DNA from: Terrirhizobium terrae
Lineage (GTDB): Bacteria > Pseudomonadota > Alphaproteobacteria > Rhizobiales > Rhizobiaceae
Length of the DNA stretch: 64,000 bases
Direction: 5' to 3'
NCBI RefSeq assembly: GCF_030323265.1
Contig: NZ_CP104991.1
Coordinates: 124,001-188,000, forward strand
In this document: positions 21,640 through 30,576 of the stretch, one piece after another
Layout: each line of letters opens with the position of its first letter
Position numbering within the stretch: position 1 is the stretch's first letter
Position numbers and translations under genes: made by a program
The notes under the pieces: generated by a model
The model's input: only the letters and a program-made list of their open reading frames with translations
Told to the model about the DNA's origin: nothing
Database searches by the model: none

Positions 21640-22137
21640 CTATGCGTTCACTGCGTTGATGAGATCTTTCAATCCAATCATCAGCATCATCGGGTCGGAC
21701 GGAGACGGTAGAAATCCAACGGCTTCATAGAAGGCACGTGCGTCATCGGATATGGCATGCACCAGCACGCCACGGATACCGAGGATCTCCGCGGCATTGA
21801 GCAGACGCAGGCCGGCATCGCGCACCAAAGCTCGACCAATACCGCGGCCCTGATGAGACAGGTCTATAGCCAGTCGACCAAGTACGGCGACTGGGATCGG
21901 ATCTGGCATGTTTCGCTTAAGGCGCCCTGGTGCTTCTGGCGTCCTCACCGCGCCAGAGGCGAGAGCGTAATAGGCAACGACGCGATTTCCGTCGCAGACC
22001 ACGAAGGTACGAGACGCACCGCCCGCCTGATTGGCTCGCGCTCGTCGACGCAGCCAGTCATCTAGCTCCGGAACGCCGGAATCAAATTCGACAAGCTCAT
22101 GATGCTCGGCCAAAGGAGCAGGGGAAGTGAGGGTCAC
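21640..22137 (-). CDS. tacT: GNAT acetyltransferase toxin (TacT-like)
   Basis: A 165-residue GNAT-fold protein. It opens LAEHHELVEFDSGVPELDDWL, the signature of TacT/AtaT-type toxins, has TFVVCDGNRVVAYYALASG, and the acetyl-CoA loop QGRGIGRALVRDAGLR. The C-terminal FYEAVGFLPSPSDPMMLMI carries the conserved Tyr. Such toxins acetylate the amino group of aminoacyl-tRNAs and stop translation. The start is GTG, overlapping the antitoxin TGA (GTGA). It pairs with the DUF1778 gene upstream. Confidence 0.87.
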   Translation of the reverse strand: MTLTSPAPLAEHHELVEFDSGVPELDDWLRRRARANQAGGASRTFVVCDGNRVVAYYALASGAVRTPEAPGRLKRNMPDPIPVAVLGRLAIDLSHQGRGIGRALVRDAGLRLLNAAEILGIRGVLVHAISDDARAFYEAVGFLPSPSDPMMLMIGLKDLINAVNA

Positions 22138-22430
22138 GCCTTATCCCATGGAGCTTTAGTCGACATTGTGCGTTTCAGACGCTCATTCAGCTGCGCTGGC
22201 GCATCGAGCCGGGCTAGGTATTCGGCATAGGCCTCCGGGCTGACCGTGAATACGGTACGGTCAAGCAGCACTTCCTCGGCGCGGCGTTCAGACGCCTCCA
22301 GCATGAAATCCGTCCGCGTCTTGCCAAGCAGTTCAGCCGCGCGGTCGATGAGATTGCGCGTCGCGGGTTTGATACGGATGTTCAGTGGAACACTTGCGTC
22401 CACATTTTTGCGAGTATGTGACGTCGGCAT
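22134..22430 (-). CDS. tacA: DUF1778-family antitoxin (TacA-like)
   Basis: A 98-residue antitoxin with an N-terminal ribbon-helix-helix (VPLNIRIKPATRNLIDRAAE, LLGKTRTDFMLEAS) and a C-terminal toxin-neutralising tail (FTVSPEAYAEYLARLDAP). A TTG twelve bases upstream is possible, but GGAGGTG placed six bases before the ATG at 22430 decides the start. A large inverted repeat at 22461-22506 lies just upstream and is the likely operator. Confidence 0.86.
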   Translation of the reverse strand: MPTSHTRKNVDASVPLNIRIKPATRNLIDRAAELLGKTRTDFMLEASERRAEEVLLDRTVFTVSPEAYAEYLARLDAPAQLNERLKRTMSTKAPWDKA

Positions 22431-22460
22431 AGGCACCTCCAATGTGATAACGTTATATAG

Positions 22461-22506
22461 TGTAACGACACCATCGTTACAAGAGCTGTACGATGGTGTC
22501 GTTACA
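22461..22506. promoter_or_regulatory. 17-bp perfect inverted repeat, likely tacAT operator
   Basis: The arms TGTAACGACACCATCGT (22461-22477) and ACGATGGTGTCGTTACA (22490-22506) are perfect complements with a 12-base spacer. The site begins 31 bases upstream of the tacA start. Ribbon-helix-helix antitoxins bind such repeats to autorepress. A transcription-terminator role for the upstream vapC transcript is possible, but no T-run follows on the minus strand. Confidence 0.65.
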
Positions 22507-22592
22507 CGCCCACATGCTGAAAGGTTTTATTGGTGCTGTTGATGAGATACGAACCTCAGCCCCGTAGTTCACGTGAACGTACAGCTAGCTTT

Positions 22593-23042
22593 TTAAATGG
22601 CTCTGAAAAAAGCTGGGAGGTCAACGGCTACATTCAGAGGCTCGAAGTGCCGCAAATTATCGGTAATCACCGTCAAATCGTAGGCGCGAGCTGTCGCGGC
22701 GATGACGATGTCACCTAACCCGGGGCTCTGGCCTTTTCCTCTCGCTTCATCCTCCATGGACCCGGCGATTCGAGCGACAACGGTGTCCAAGGGTAATATT
22801 CGATCATCAAAGGTCGTGGTAATAAAATCCAGCCAGAGCGAAAGCCTCTTCGCCCGTAAAAAACCACCACGGCGATGGAGCGACCGCAGCCCTCTCTCGA
22901 CCTCAGCTACCGTCATCGCGGACAAGAATAGCGCATCCGCCTCACCTTGCTGATGAAACCATTCGCGAACCTCAGCAGAGGGCGGATTTTTATCCGGTGC
23001 AAACTTGATGATGATATTTGTGTCTAGCAGATACGCGGTCAC
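22593..23042 (-). CDS. vapC: PIN-domain toxin, VapC family
   Basis: A 149-residue PIN-domain ribonuclease toxin. The acidic active-site residues are Asp7 (YLLDTNIIIKF), the Glu in MTVAEVERGL and the Asp pair around GLGDIVIAATARAYDL and VITDNLRHF. FitB-like length. The start is GTG at 23042, overlapping the antitoxin stop (GTGA). These enzymes cut tRNA or rRNA. The antitoxin upstream is of the Phd/YefM kind. Confidence 0.88.
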   Translation of the reverse strand: MTAYLLDTNIIIKFAPDKNPPSAEVREWFHQQGEADALFLSAMTVAEVERGLRSLHRRGGFLRAKRLSLWLDFITTTFDDRILPLDTVVARIAGSMEDEARGKGQSPGLGDIVIAATARAYDLTVITDNLRHFEPLNVAVDLPAFFRAI

Positions 23043-23238
23043 AGATCGGCGTCGCGCATAGTTGAATGGTCACGCCCGAGGTCCGCACCGCCTGGAAAGG
23101 TCAACAAGAAATCCCCAAAGTTCGCCCTAGGCTTCATCAGCGCCTTCTTTGCTGCTTCCGCAGCCTCAACGCTCACAATCACCGCAGCCGGTTTTCCATG
23201 CCTTGTGATATGTCGGCGATCTCGTTTGTGGTCGTCAT
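23039..23238 (-). CDS. Short Phd/YefM-type antitoxin of VapC, single frameshift
   Basis: The frame ending at 23039 reads HITRHGKPAAVIVSVEAAE and then FGDFLLTFPGGADLGRD. HxxRHGKPAAVIV is the core of Phd/YefM antitoxins. The ATG at 23238 reads MTTTNEIAD one frame away; adding one C near 23210 joins them (NEIADHITRHGK) into 66 residues. That is shorter than most Phd proteins because the N-terminal DNA-binding strand region is reduced. It overlaps the vapC GTG. Confidence 0.6.
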
Positions 23239-23431
23239 GGCAGTCCTCGTTGCTCGAAGACCACAGCTTTTCTCCACTTGGAGCGAACTGTCAGTAGTGA
23301 CTTTGACATCCGAGCCTCAGAGGCGATGATGTCCACAGCTAAAGAGCTACAAGGCCGTCCCTCCGGTTCGTCCGGTCCACTTCCGTCTTGCCACCTCCTC
23401 TGTCACGCGCAATTGCTCCTGGATTAAGGGA

Positions 23432-23608
23432 TTACCCTCCAGGCGACGGCTCGGCTGCCTCGGCGCCCGCATCGCCTCCTGATGGCCGCCCTTCAGGCGG
23501 ATCCCTTGGGGACTTATCTTTGCTGTCTTGCCTCTGCAGGTCGCGCTCAATCGTCTCACGCGAACCTTCGGCGGGATCCTGTTCGGGGTGGTCTTTTGGG
23601 TCGGCCAT
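23432..23608 (-). CDS. Small charged hypothetical protein
   Basis: A 58-residue, very hydrophilic frame: MADPKDHPEQDPAEGSRETI, RDLQRQDSKDKSPRDPPEG, ending AEAAEPSPGG. It is rich in Asp, Glu, Pro and Gly with no hydrophobic core, so probably disordered. Similar short proteins occur in rhizobia, from memory, without known function. No strong ribosome site is seen and a longer in-frame extension exists, so the start is uncertain. Confidence 0.4.
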   Translation of the reverse strand: MADPKDHPEQDPAEGSRETIERDLQRQDSKDKSPRDPPEGRPSGGDAGAEAAEPSPGG

Positions 23609-23881
23609 ATCAAATCTTCTGTCCGTGACGAACCAGATCAAAGGTCGAAATGTTCCGCGCCGGACCACCTTGATGCTTAATGCCGGGCCTGTGGTCGCTC
23701 TGATGCACTCGAGCGCAATACCCTCATCCGCAAGCATGGTGCGGGGATGACCTTCTCAAGGCTGCGGCGTATGGCGGCAACGGGCTGCGATCGACTTATC
23801 AGCGACGAAGGAGATCGATGCCAAACTCGGTTCCCATGTCTCGATGGGAAGTCTCGCTGGTCGAAGAACTTTATCCGACCC

Positions 23882-25120
23882 TCAATCAAGACAGTCGTCT
23901 CGGCGGCTTACGACGCGCAGATTTCCTTTGCCATTTTGATTGTTCCCATCGGCTTGTAGACCTGAGCTCTTGCTAAGCTTAACCCGATTTCGGCCGGAAT
24001 TCTTCGCATCATAGAGCGCCATGTCAGCTCTACGGAAGGCGGCCGAAAGATCGTCGGCTGAAGCAACTGCCGTCACTCCGAAGCTCGCGGTAATTTTCAC
24101 ATCGGCCGGTAGATCGCCGATCGTCGCTGTGGCGCTGCGCAAAGTCTGCGCAAACAACACTGCAACCTCAATATCTGTCGCTGGCAAGAAGATAGCGAAT
24201 TCCTCTCCACCCAGGCGCCCAGCAACCCCACCGTCCAGCATGTGTCGGCGCAAAAGCCTGCTGAACTCCTGGATCACAAGATCCCCGACATGATGTCCGT
24301 GCGTATCGTTGACAGATTTAAAATGATCGAGATCGCAGACGACGAGAGCATGGCCAACAGTGCCGGATTTCGCGAATGCAGATTGGATCGCCCGATCGAA
24401 ACCACGGCGATTGGAAAGGCCGGAAAGTGCGTCGCTGTCGGATTCATTCTGCTGAGCCGTCATGATCTCCAGCACGAGCACAGCAAGCAGCGTAAGACCC
24501 ACCGCCACCACAAGCACCGCCGTTGAGCTTTGCGAAATCAGCGCGTAGTTGGTTCGCACGTAATCGCTTGCGGTTACTCCCGAACCGACCAGCACCGCTA
24601 GCCATGCCTTGGCAAAAAAATGCACGCCGGTAAAAAGCATCAACCAACCGAGAAATCGGTCAATCATCAGACGCCTGCGTGATGAAAGAACGGCGAGCGC
24701 ACTAGACAGGACTGCGATTGCAAAAGGCGCTTGATAGGAGAATGACTGTACCGTTGTGCCCCGCGGAAGACCGTAGATGAAATAGCTGAACAGCATGCTT
24801 GCCGCGAGAAAGGAGATTCCAACGTCTTTCCTCAGCGGCCGGCCATAAAGCTCGCCGATCCCGAGACGAAGCAGCACCATTCCTCCAAGAAGCGAAGAAA
24901 AGGCGGCAAGGCCGAAGAGTTTCGGGAGATTCGTGTAGGCGACCAGCATCTCGCAGACAGCCGATAGCGAGGCGACGCCAAATCCAGCAGCCAGCCAAAG
25001 CGCACCCGCGCGAGACCGACACCGTGTCGCGACGACCGCGAACACGGCGCCAAAGCACATGGCGACGAGAAAATTCACCGCCAGAAGAAATACCGCACCG
25101 TTCATCATGTCGTCAGTCAA
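23882..25120 (-). CDS. Membrane diguanylate cyclase (GGDEF domain)
   Basis: A 412-residue protein. The first ~220 residues form about six hydrophobic helices. A GGDEF domain follows from about residue 235: LSGLSNRRGFDRAI, DLDHFKSVNDTHGHHVGD, RLGGEEFAIFLP at about residues 302-313, and ADMALYDAKNSGRNRV. The signature GGEEF is an active variant, so cyclic-di-GMP synthesis is expected. The RxxD inhibitory site normally just upstream is absent (HMLDGGVAGR). The C-terminal ~25 residues are polar. It stands alone, with the start uncertain between two near Met codons. Confidence 0.87.
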   Translation of the reverse strand: MTDDMMNGAVFLLAVNFLVAMCFGAVFAVVATRCRSRAGALWLAAGFGVASLSAVCEMLVAYTNLPKLFGLAAFSSLLGGMVLLRLGIGELYGRPLRKDVGISFLAASMLFSYFIYGLPRGTTVQSFSYQAPFAIAVLSSALAVLSSRRRLMIDRFLGWLMLFTGVHFFAKAWLAVLVGSGVTASDYVRTNYALISQSSTAVLVVAVGLTLLAVLVLEIMTAQQNESDSDALSGLSNRRGFDRAIQSAFAKSGTVGHALVVCDLDHFKSVNDTHGHHVGDLVIQEFSRLLRRHMLDGGVAGRLGGEEFAIFLPATDIEVAVLFAQTLRSATATIGDLPADVKITASFGVTAVASADDLSAAFRRADMALYDAKNSGRNRVKLSKSSGLQADGNNQNGKGNLRVVSRRDDCLD

Positions 25121-25389
25121 TCCGTTTGTAGCCAGCCGTATTAGAGCAGAAGTCTGAAACTGCCATTGAGCTACAGCACTATAATCGAATGAATTTTAGA
25201 CGAGCTTAATGTTCCGTTACACATTATGGAAGTGTCAAATAGGAGTGGGGCTCGTATCGTAGCCCTGTCGCGCGAAAATGCGGCGCGCCGATATGACGCA
25301 CTTGCATTCCTACCTTCTAATATACTGCGTAGTAACTATATCATTGCTGGCGTATATGAACGCCACTTCATAAACCGATTGGAAAAATC
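25121..25389. other. AT-rich intergenic spacer
   Basis: About 270 bases with lower GC than its surroundings, upstream of a divergent gene pair. It should hold the promoter of the diguanylate cyclase. No clear motif was identified. Confidence 0.35.
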
Positions 25390-25656
25390 TTGCTCCCAGG
25401 ACTCTCGGCCGCAGAAAGCGCCCGCTTCTTCGAACGTGTCAGCGCGACCGCTATCGCCAACCAGGCGACATTGAAGTGCTGTCTAGAGGGAATGCCCCTT
25501 ACGGTCGACAATGTCATTCTCTTTGTAGGAGACTTCGTCGAGCCGGAACACGCTGAAGCAACTGGTTTGTTCCAGGGGATTATGGGCGCGATCCAGGAAG
25601 TGCTCGATTGTAAGGGGATGATGTCGCGCGTCGGTGCGGCGAATGACATGCGCTGA
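25390..25656 (+). CDS. Hypothetical protein
   Basis: An 88-codon frame: LPGLSAAESARFFERVSATA, NQATLKCCLEGMPLTVDNV, LFVGDFVEPEHAEATGLFQ. The codon use, with G or C in most third positions, is that of a real gene. The start would be TTG; no strong SD is visible and no family was recognised. Confidence 0.4.
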   Translation: MLPGLSAAESARFFERVSATAIANQATLKCCLEGMPLTVDNVILFVGDFVEPEHAEATGLFQGIMGAIQEVLDCKGMMSRVGAANDMR

Positions 25657-25708
25657 CGTTCCTGAGTGGACAGGGGATGTCGCGGCCGGGACGCACCGAT
25701 CAAGATCA

Positions 25709-25941
25709 TCACAGGTCGTGAGCCGCCGCGAGATCCCCTAGCGCCCTGTGGCGTTCCATTGCGCCAAGCAGGTTCGGAAGCGTATCGTAACCTTCACGGA
25801 AAAGATTAAGGCAGATTTCTGCGGCGATGACTGCGTCGGGATCATCTTTGGATAGCCCGTACCGATTTCTCCAGGAGCTCAAGGCGAAGTCGATGATTTC
25901 TAGCTCGACCGGGCCAAACGTAGTCTCGAAAAAGATGGCAT
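25709..25941 (-). CDS. Hypothetical protein, frame break near the start
   Basis: A minus-strand frame reads FGPVELEIIDFALSSWRNR, DDPDAVIAAEICLNLFREG, YDTLPNLLGAMERHRALGD, AAHDL. It has no start codon of its own, but an ATG at 25941 with AAGGA upstream lies one frame away; adding one T to a TTTTT run joins them (MPSFFETTFGP) into about 77 residues. It is probably a real small cytoplasmic protein. No family was recognised. Confidence 0.45.
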
Positions 25942-26273
25942 TCTAAATTCCTTCATAGCGCTGAGCGATTTGGAGGAATAGGGGGCGAATTCAAGATTTT
26001 GTCTCAAGGATTTACGTATCACCCGCCCGGGATCGAGCACACTGCACTGAATAGTCCGGATCCTCGCCCTCTGGTCTCGACGCGCCGACCGGCGTCATCG
26101 TTTCCTTCATGAGCAAGTCTCGTCTCGCCCAAGGAAGGATAGCCAGCCGGGCAGTTAGATTTCACCCATATCGTAAGCGAAGAAAATTTCCGCTTTAGGA
26201 ATATTGCAGATGGCTTGTTCTTTAGCTGGTTGGCGATAGTTATCCGGCCAGTGCAATGTATTGCGAGTAACCC

Positions 26274-27775
26274 GTGCTTCAGCCAGCCAGCGACGACGCC
26301 GATCCGTTTCAATTCCTTGGACACCAAGGTGAGGTCGCTGACCTCATTCGAAAGCATGAGTGGTCGAAAACGCCACTGGGTGGCGTCGAAAGCTGGCCCT
26401 CCTCTCTGAAGACCGCTACCGCCCTGCTGCTCCAGTCCCCTGTTCCGATTGTGATGCTGTGGGGCGAGCAAGGCGTGATGATCTATAACGATGCCTATTC
26501 GGTTTTCGCTGGCCATCGTCATCCCGAGCTTTTCGGATCAAACGTCCGCGAGGGCTGGTCGGAGATCTCTGATTTCAACGACAACGTCATGAAGGTCGGC
26601 CTTGCTGGTGGCACGCTGTCCTATCGCGATCAGGAACTGACACTCCACCGGCATGGTTATCCCGAGCAGGTGTGGATGGACCTTGCCTATTCCCCAGTGC
26701 CGGACGAAAGCGGGAAGCCTGCCGGCGTCATCGCCATTGTGGTCGAAACAACCGAGCGCGTTTTGGCCGAGCGGAGAAACAGGGAAGAAGCGCAGCGACT
26801 TCAAAATTTGTTCGAGCAAGCGCCAACCTTTATGGCGATGATCAGTGCCGACCAGCAGCGTTTCGAAATGATCAACCCGGAATATCGAAGGCTGATAGGC
26901 GATCGAGACATCGTAAGCCTGCCCTTCGCTGAAGCATTGCCGGAAGTCGCCGAGCAAGGTTTTGACAAGTTGCTTGCTCAGGTCTTCGCCTCAGGAGAAC
27001 CGATCAGACGGACGTCGGAACGCGTGATGTTCCGATGGCGCAAGGACGGTCCGCTCGAGGAGCGGTTCGTCGATTTCGTCTATCAGCCGATCCGGGAGAA
27101 GGGCCAAGTCACCCACATCTTCGTGCAGGGATCGGACGTAACCGAACGTGTACGTGCGGAAAACCATCAGAAGCTTCTGATCAACGAGTTGAATCACCGG
27201 GTGAAGAACACCCTGACGTCGATTCAGTCGATCGTGACGCAGACCCTTAGGGGCGTTCAGTCTAAAGAAGAGGCCTCAAGCGCGATCACGGCGCGGATAT
27301 TGGCGCTGTCGCGTGCCCACAACGTTCTGACCGACGAGAATTGGGATGGAGCGGATCTGCATGGAATGGTAGAAAGCGCCCTCGAGGCGTTTCAGCAGGA
27401 AGGCCGACAGTCGATAAACATCAGCGGTCCAGCTCTTCGCGTCGGACCCCACGCCGCACTTTCGATCGCTCTGGCTCTGCATGAGCTCGCGACAAATGCG
27501 GTGAAATACGGTTCTCTATCAAGCAGCAATGGAGCGGTTGACGTATCCTGGCATGTCGATGGCCATGATCTGTTCAAGCTGGAGTGGACTGAGATCGGGG
27601 GCCTGAAGTTATCCGGGGAGACAGACATGGTTTCGGATCGCGCCTGATCCTGCGGGTCTTGCCAAGAGAGCTTCAGGGAACAGCAGACATAGATTTCCGT
27701 CCGACCGGCGTTGTCTTCGTGCTCGAGACGTCATTGGAGGCCATCAGCGATCGACCTTTGGTGGATAAGACCTGA
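26274..27775 (+). CDS. HWE-family sensor histidine kinase with two PAS-type domains, single frameshift
   Basis: About 500 residues. The N-terminal region (DPFQFLGHQGEVADLIRKHE, WSKTPLGGVESWP) is typical of rhizobial HWE kinases and begins a PAS-like module; a second PAS follows at about residues 175-300. The HWE core has the phospho-acceptor His in NELNHRVKNTLTSIQ at about residue 308, and the N box LALHELATNAVKYGSL. Near 27605 one G is missing from a G-run; repair gives GGPEVIRG, HGFGSRLILRV, LQGTADIDFRPTGVV, the C-terminal G box. No membrane helix is present. The receiver gene begins one base after its stop. GTG start is the best guess. Confidence 0.83.
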
Positions 27776-28123
27776 ATGGCCCGAATTCTGATTGTTGAAG
27801 ACGAGATGCTGGTTGCCATGCTGGTCGAGGATGTCGTCCTCGAGCTTGGACATCAGGTCGTCGGTCCGGCAATGCGGCTTGAGGATGCTCTTTCCGCGAC
27901 TGAAGTCGAAGATTTCGACTTTGCTATCCTCGACATCAATCTTGCAGGCAAGCAGTCATTCCCGGTTGCCGACCGGTTGGCCAGGCGCGGCATCCCATTT
28001 ATGTTTGCTAGCGGTTATGGGGCCGCGGGCCTCGCCGAGGCTCACCAAGCCGCTCCGGTTCTTCAGAAGCCGTTTTCGCCGGCGCAAGTGGAAGCCATGT
28101 TGCGCCGTCTTTGTCCGGCATGA
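27776..28123 (+). CDS. Single-domain response regulator (CheY-like)
   Basis: A 115-residue receiver: ILIVEDEMLVAMLVEDVV with acidic Glu8/Asp9, the phospho-acceptor Asp53 in FAILDINLAG, a Ser/Gly at the Thr position (FASGYGAAG) and Lys98 in LQKPFSP. No output domain. It starts one base after the kinase stop, so the two form a two-component pair. In alphaproteobacteria HWE kinases with such receivers often act in light or general stress signalling. Confidence 0.9.
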   Translation: MARILIVEDEMLVAMLVEDVVLELGHQVVGPAMRLEDALSATEVEDFDFAILDINLAGKQSFPVADRLARRGIPFMFASGYGAAGLAEAHQAAPVLQKPFSPAQVEAMLRRLCPA

Positions 28124-28177
28124 GCCGCAACGTCATCGGCGGCTGGAAATCACTCGTCGCGTCGTTCCCAATTCCGC

Positions 28178-28430
28178 TTATTCGGCGGCCGCTGCCCCGG
28201 CACCCGCATCTTCAGAGGTCAACTGGTTTGCCTCCAACATATCTCTGCTGTAAGTCCATCAGGCTCAAACTGAACCTTCACCGATCCTGTGTCCTTCGAC
28301 AGCGAACTCATCAGCAAGCGTGTGCCGAAACCACGGCGCGAAGGCTGAGGGCTGACTTGTGGGCCACCTGTCTCCCACCACCCGATCACCAGCGACGCAT
28401 CCTCATAGAGGTGGCGACGTTGACCCGGCC
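28178..28430 (-). pseudogene. C-terminal remnant of an HWE/HisKA_2 histidine kinase
   Basis: On the minus strand: GRVNVATS, then one frame away YEDASLVIGWWETGGPQVS, RRGFGTRLLMSSLSKDTG, FEPDGLTAEICWR. These are the last ~70 residues of the kinase ATPase domain. Frames break near 28385 and 28240, and all upstream domains are missing. It meets the truncated oxidoreductase at GGAATTCC (28431-28438). Confidence 0.6.
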
Positions 28431-28432
28431 GG

Positions 28433-29353
28433 AATTCCAGAGGTGACCGAAGGCAAATTGCTGGTGAAGACGCTCTGGCTCTCTGTGGACCCATATATGC
28501 GTGGGCGGATCAGCCCAGCGAAGAACTATGCCACGGGCTTCAAGATCGGCGACCTCATGCGAGGTGGCGGAATTGGCGAGGTCATAGCTTCCGAATCCAT
28601 CGATTTCCGTGCTGGCGACATCGTAACCAGCGATTATTTCGGATGGCAGCCATTCAGCACCATTCCGGCGGGAAGTGCAAAGACAGTGGCAACAGAAGAT
28701 GCGCCGGTTCAGTCCGCACTCAGCTATCTCGGCATGCCGGGTCTTACCGCCTATTTCGCCCTGCTCAAGACGGGGCAACCAAAGGCCGGCGAGACAATCC
28801 TGATCTCGGCGGCATCGGGCGCTGTTGGGCAGATCGCGGGCCAGATTGCCCGGATAAAGGGGCTCGATCCCGTGGCAGTCGCCGGGTCGGACGAAAAGCT
28901 CGATTGGTGCAACGCACTTGGATATCGTGCAGGCATCAATCACCGGACCTCGCCCGACCTTGTTGCGGATGTAGCGGCTGCCTGCCCCAAGGGTGTGGAT
29001 GTGTACATCGACAACACGGCAGGACCCATACACGATGCCGCAATGCTGAATCTCAACACATTCGGCCGAGTAGTGATAGTCGGGACGATCTCCTTGCCGA
29101 TCGCTTCGACCAACCGGATATCGGCTTGAGACATCTCAGAAGAGCTCTGATCACACGTGCCCGGCTCGAAGGCTTCCTTCTCGACGATCATGAACAAGAA
29201 TATCAAATGGCAATCGCCGATCTGGTGTCGTGGTACAGGCAGGGATTGCTCGAAACGCGCGAAGACATTGCCGAAGGGATCGAGAGCGCGCCCCACGCCT
29301 TCTTAAGAAGGTTGAGGGGAGAGAACTTCGGAAAGCAGTTGGTCCAGCTGTAA
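28433..29353 (+). pseudogene. NADP-dependent MDR-family oxidoreductase, 5'-truncated and frameshifted
   Basis: The frame contains EVTEGKLLVKTLWLSVDPYM, FKIGDLMRGGGIGEVI, LGMPGLTAYFALLKTG and the NADP-binding AASGAVGQIAGQIA. These are hallmarks of the CurA/leukotriene-B4-12-hydroxydehydrogenase type. About 35 N-terminal residues and the start are missing. Near 29095 a further break leads to LADRFDQPDIGLRHLR, FLLDDHEQEYQMAIADLVS and a normal C-terminus. The second break is a one-base undercall; the 5' truncation is genuine or a misjoin. Confidence 0.68.
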
Positions 29354-29544
29354 ACACACGCGAGCAGTCATGCCGGCGACGTCTGCGTGGGGCCGAAAGC
29401 TGACGACGCTTTTGTTATGGCTCTTGAGCTGAATCGGACCAAGAACCGTTAGATTCAGAATCGTAACCTCAAAAGAGATCAGTTACTTCGAGCAACAGGT
29501 TGGAGACGGCCATAACCTTCCAGTGCCCCCTCAACGAGGTAGCA
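29354..29544. other. Convergent intergenic spacer
   Basis: About 190 bases between the oxidoreductase remnant and the minus-strand nucleoside hydrolase. No gene or clear terminator was seen. Confidence 0.35.
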
Positions 29545-30456
29545 CTATAGGAGTGAAGCTGAGAACAGTGTCCTAAATTCTGCGGCCTGGACATCCGTGA
29601 CGATGGTGCAGTTCGGCGCGCGGCCAGCAAGATGCCGCTCACTCACCGCCGCGATAACCTGACCGGCAGCGGGGCCACTGTCCGTGTAGATCGAAACATG
29701 TGCCTGCACGGTCTTAAAGATTTCGGGCTTCAGCATCCACGCAATCGCCGCGGGATCATGAAGACAGGGATCCTTGGAGCCGTAATTGATCAGCAGATGC
29801 GCCGCTTCAGCCGCAACCGGCGTATCAACCGCCTGCACCTGGCGGATCATCTCATCCGTAACGGTCGCCTGGCGCGTGACGTCGAGACCCAGCATTGTGA
29901 TCGGGATGCCGCTGTCGAAGACGATCGCGGCCGCATGCGGGTCGACCGCAAAGTTGAACTCCGCAAGGGGTGTCGTATTGCCAGGACAGAAGGCCGCACC
30001 GCCCATGATGGTAATGGCACTGATGAACTCCGGCAATTCCGGATCGAAAAGCAGGGCCAGCGCTAGATTGGTCAACGGACCCGTTGCGCAGACATGCAGC
30101 CCGCCTTCGGCGCGAGCGATGCGCGAGATTTCGTTGGCCGCATGGCCGCTGGCAAGCGGCATTGACGGCGCTGGAAGCGTGCTACCGGCAAGACCATCTG
30201 ACCCGTGCATAATGGAAAGGCGGCCACGCGACGCCATGATCGGGCGGGCGGCACCCGAATAGACCGGGATATCCTGACGTCCGCACAATTCGAGGATGCG
30301 TCTTGCATTGTTGACGACAGGCTCGAGACCGACATTACCGGCAACGCAGGTCACGGCGATCATGTCGAGCGCATCCCGTCGACCAAGCGCCAGCACCATG
30401 GCAAGCGCATCATCGGCGCCGGGGTCGCAATCATAGAGAAAACGCAGTGCGGCCAT
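29545..30456 (-). CDS. Inosine/uridine-preferring nucleoside hydrolase
   Basis: A 303-residue nucleoside hydrolase that splits the N-glycosidic bond of ribonucleosides. The calcium-binding N-terminus is YDCDPGADDALAMVLAL, a form of the family's DxDxxxDD. Further conserved parts are GPLTNLALAL, ITIMGGAA, EFNFAVDPHAA, and DPAAIAWML. The ATG at 30456 with GGAGC upstream places the DxD motif near residue 10, as usual; a start at 30525 would add 23 residues not typical of the family. It lies 120 bases after the ABC ATPase gene, separated by a strong stem-loop. Confidence 0.87.
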   Translation of the reverse strand: MAALRFLYDCDPGADDALAMVLALGRRDALDMIAVTCVAGNVGLEPVVNNARRILELCGRQDIPVYSGAARPIMASRGRLSIMHGSDGLAGSTLPAPSMPLASGHAANEISRIARAEGGLHVCATGPLTNLALALLFDPELPEFISAITIMGGAAFCPGNTTPLAEFNFAVDPHAAAIVFDSGIPITMLGLDVTRQATVTDEMIRQVQAVDTPVAAEAAHLLINYGSKDPCLHDPAAIAWMLKPEIFKTVQAHVSIYTDSGPAAGQVIAAVSERHLAGRAPNCTIVTDVQAAEFRTLFSASLL

Positions 30457-30522
30457 GTTTCGTTTGCTCCGGTCCAATAGGGTAGGAAGCACCCGGGAGG
30501 CGCCACCAAAGTTTTTAATTGC

Positions 30523-30560
30523 CACCCGAGCCGGGAGCGCTGCCGCTCCCGGCTCGGGTG
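30523..30560 (-). other. 17-bp perfect stem-loop between ABC ATPase and nucleoside hydrolase genes
   Basis: Arms 30523-30539 and 30544-30560 (CACCCGAGCCGGGAGCG and its complement) flank the loop CTGC. No T-run follows on the minus strand, so it is more likely an mRNA-stabilising or partial-termination hairpin than a full terminator. Confidence 0.6.
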
Positions 30561-30576
30561 CAAAGGCCCTGGGGAA

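Noticed and set aside
28111-28446. 111-codon plus-strand frame after the receiver gene
   Set aside because: Antisense to the recognised kinase remnant, and basic, low-complexity composition.
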